A program made the position numbers and the translations under genes. Shown piece by piece: positions 5,404 to 6,987 of a stretch of DNA of 6,987 nt; positions within the stretch are counted from its first letter, which is position 1; every line of letters begins with the position of its first letter. Location of the stretch: positions 1-6,987 of the forward strand of contig JACRND010000185.1 of NCBI GenBank assembly GCA_016234975.1. The letters are read 5' to 3'. Source of the DNA: Nitrosarchaeum sp. Lineage in GTDB: Archaea > Thermoproteota > Nitrososphaeria > Nitrososphaerales > Nitrosopumilaceae. Under the pieces are notes generated by a model. It worked only from the letters and a program-made list of their open reading frames with translations, ran no database searches and was not told the DNA's origin.

Positions 5404-6192
5404 CTACTTTTGGTATTTTGTATTTGTTAATTTCTTTAACACTTGTTGATGAGATTCGCACAATTTACCATGTTCTAATTGCGAATACAACAAGTCTTTT
5501 TGCCAATGTGCATTAAAGAGCCTGCATTCTGTTTTATCACAAAATGCTTCACCTGTTTCAAAATAAAATATTGCTTGTAGCAGATACCCTTCTATGATTT
5601 TTGATAGGCGAGTATCGTTGTATTCTAGACAGGTCCCTTTGTATTTTTGTTTTATCGATTCTACATTTACGCCCTGAGTGAAATTTGATATTAAATCTAA
5701 ATAATATTCCCTTGGTTTTGCTGGTGCTTCAATTATTCCAGTCGTTGAAATTATTGAAGGATTTGCACCAATTAATGCTCTTCCATGATATCTGTAATCA
5801 TTATAATCATATGTGCATGTCAATTTGTTTGTAAAAAAGACGTGAAATAAATCTGATGATGTTTCTTCTTTTGGGATTAATTCTGTTAATACTTTTTGAA
5901 TTTCAAATCCGTCATACATGATAATGTTTTCTGTTTTTGTAGTATCTTCAAAATTTGCTTCTTCAAAAATAATTTCATCTGCACTGGGATTGTGTTTTTC
6001 ATATGGTTTTCTAAGATTGAAAATTCTACATGATGCAATTTTTGCAGCCGTATCTTTTTTTGAAAATTTTAGAATGTTGTCTCTTGTTTCCACTTGAACT
6101 TGAAATGTTTCTTTCAGAAAAACAGCCAGTCTCCCAAGTTGGATCTGGGAAACAGCAGGTTCATCATACAAAAATATTTTTGATATCTTCAA
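5404..6192 (-). CDS. Putative metallopeptidase-like protein (resembles DUF6775)
   Basis: The 262-residue protein resembles the archaeal family I know as DUF6775, labelled a putative metallopeptidase; this assignment is from memory of its motifs. The centre has RYHGRALIGANPSIIST (134-150) and EAPAKPREYY (155-164). The C-terminus has FCDKTECRLFNAHW (217-230) and LCESHQ (244-249), that is C218-x4-C223 and C245-x2-H248, a layout recalling the zinc-binding tail of archaemetzincins. No HExxH motif is present, so peptidase activity is doubtful; it may be a degenerate relative or use other ligands such as H117, H136 or H229. The protein is soluble. The start is an unusual TTG at 6192: no in-frame ATG occurs before residue 92, and KISKIFLYDEP looks like a natural N-terminus. 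It follows thi4 by 23 bases on the same strand, so the two probably share a message. Confidence 0.75.
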   Translation of the reverse strand: MKISKIFLYDEPAVSQIQLGRLAVFLKETFQVQVETRDNILKFSKKDTAAKIASCRIFNLRKPYEKHNPSADEIIFEEANFEDTTKTENIIMYDGFEIQKVLTELIPKEETSSDLFHVFFTNKLTCTYDYNDYRYHGRALIGANPSIISTTGIIEAPAKPREYYLDLISNFTQGVNVESIKQKYKGTCLEYNDTRLSKIIEGYLLQAIFYFETGEAFCDKTECRLFNAHWQKDLLYSQLEHGKLCESHQQVLKKLTNTKYQK

Positions 6193-6215
6193 TGAATCAA
6201 TAAATTGACTATTGT

Positions 6216-6987
6216 TTATCTTTCTAACTCTTTGATTTTCTCTGCTGTGATTTCAGCTGCTTTTCTTCCTGAAAATAGCATTGAACCATACGTAGGACCC
6301 ATTCTTGCAAGTCCATATGTTTCAGTCACAGACATTCCTGCTGCAACCAATCCTGGATAGACTTCTCCTGTACTGTGAACCACATGTTCTTCACCTTCAT
6401 TTACATACATTGGATTCATTCCCTTCCATTCGACTAATCCTCTATCTACTAGTCGTTTTACTGCAACAGAGTCATGCCCTGATGCATCGATAATCATTTT
6501 TGCCTCAAGAGCAATTGGATCAACACATGTGATGTTTCTTGGCAATGCTGATACTGGCATCCAATTAACAACAATGCCTGTAACTCTGCCATTTTTTAAA
6601 ACAAGATCATCAAACTTTGTAAGATTAAGAAATTTTACTCCTGCATCACATGCTGCTGCAATTAATTTTGAAACTGCGTGTGGTCCAGGTGTTAAATACA
6701 ATCCTTCTGAAACTTTTTTGTATGGAATGCCTAATTCATCCCATATTTTTTGTGCTGGCTCTCTAACTGTCACTGGATTCATCATGTATCCACCTAGCCA
6801 ATACCCCCCGCCAAGGTAATTGTTTTGTTCTATGACTAAAACTTTGAAACCCATATTTGAAAGATCTCTGCTTGCAGTCAATCCTGCAGGTCCTGCTCCT
6901 ATGATTATTACATCTGACTCTGCTCTGTCTATTAGAACTGCATGAAATTCATTTGCAATTGCACGAGTAATCTCAACTTCTCTAACA
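6216..6987 (-). CDS. thi4: Thiamine thiazole synthase Thi4 family, N-terminus cut off by window edge
   Basis: The frame is open to the right edge and gives 256 residues; the true start lies outside, and a TTG at 6881 inside the FAD motif is not the start. Counting from the first complete codon, EITRAIANEF (5-14) is the Thi4 N-terminal helix, IIIGAGPAG (27-35) the dinucleotide fold, GGGYWLGGYMMN (59-70) the glycine-rich ligand loop, CVDP (154-157) followed by ASGHD (168-172) the active-site segment, and PTYGSMLFSGRKAAE (231-245) the C-terminal signature. The enzyme builds the thiazole half of thiamine from NAD and glycine. Cys154 aligns with yeast Thi4 Cys205, which gives up its sulfur in a single turnover; sulfide-using methanogen enzymes have His there. 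Older annotations call such proteins ribulose/ribose-1,5-bisphosphate synthase or isomerase; the thiazole motifs favour Thi4. The gene following by 23 bases is the putative metallopeptidase-like protein. Confidence 0.9.
   Translation of the reverse strand, partial: VREVEITRAIANEFHAVLIDRAESDVIIIGAGPAGLTASRDLSNMGFKVLVIEQNNYLGGGYWLGGYMMNPVTVREPAQKIWDELGIPYKKVSEGLYLTPGPHAVSKLIAAACDAGVKFLNLTKFDDLVLKNGRVTGIVVNWMPVSALPRNITCVDPIALEAKMIIDASGHDSVAVKRLVDRGLVEWKGMNPMYVNEGEEHVVHSTGEVYPGLVAAGMSVTETYGLARMGPTYGSMLFSGRKAAEITAEKIKELER

Noticed and set aside
6305..6819. Two plus-strand frames (6305-6493 and 6529-6819)
   Set aside because: Both are shadows of the strongly supported thi4 gene.
6881..6881. TTG at 6881 as the thi4 start
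   Set aside because: It lies just after the GAGPAG motif; the upstream frame is open and contains the conserved N-terminal helix and first FAD strand.

Overview
The window is about one third G+C. Its genes are compact and densely packed, and several starts lie about 27-28 bases below a TATA-like element with no Shine-Dalgarno sequence, which points to leaderless mRNAs. Together with the gene families present, this suggests an archaeon, most likely a Nitrosopumilus-type thaumarchaeon (ammonia oxidiser). That placement is inferred from gene content and style, because no rRNA or other marker lies in the window.

Layout, left to right. (1) A class I SAM methyltransferase on the minus strand runs off the left edge. 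(2) A roughly 315-base gap holds a 14-base perfect palindrome and one doubtful 40-codon minus-strand ORF. (3) tusA and a cysteine-synthase-family gene lie on the plus strand 9 bases apart and look like an operon. (4) Converging on them is a minus-strand string: thioredoxin reductase, then a small CxxC/CxxC protein, then a coiled-coil-like protein of unknown function that overlaps it by 25 bases. (5) A minus-strand hypothetical gene stands back to back with a plus-strand gene that joins an ATP-cone, a restriction-endonuclease-fold nuclease and a helix-hairpin-helix tail. (6) A 40-residue cysteine-rich miniprotein follows at 5233-5355. (7) A thiazole synthase Thi4 gene, cut by the right edge, is followed on the minus strand by a 262-residue protein resembling the putative metallopeptidase family DUF6775.

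Much of the window concerns sulfur and thiols. TusA carries persulfide sulfur, the neighbouring PLP enzyme makes cysteine, thioredoxin reductase supplies reducing power, and Thi4 puts sulfur into the thiamine thiazole. This Thi4 has a cysteine where sulfide-using archaeal forms have histidine, so it may donate its own sulfur. The joint sulfur role is an inference from proximity.

No clear mobile element, CRISPR array, rRNA or tRNA was found. The best candidates for something little described are the ATP-cone nuclease, the 40-residue cysteine-rich protein, the tusA-cysteine synthase pair and the metallopeptidase-like protein without an HExxH motif.
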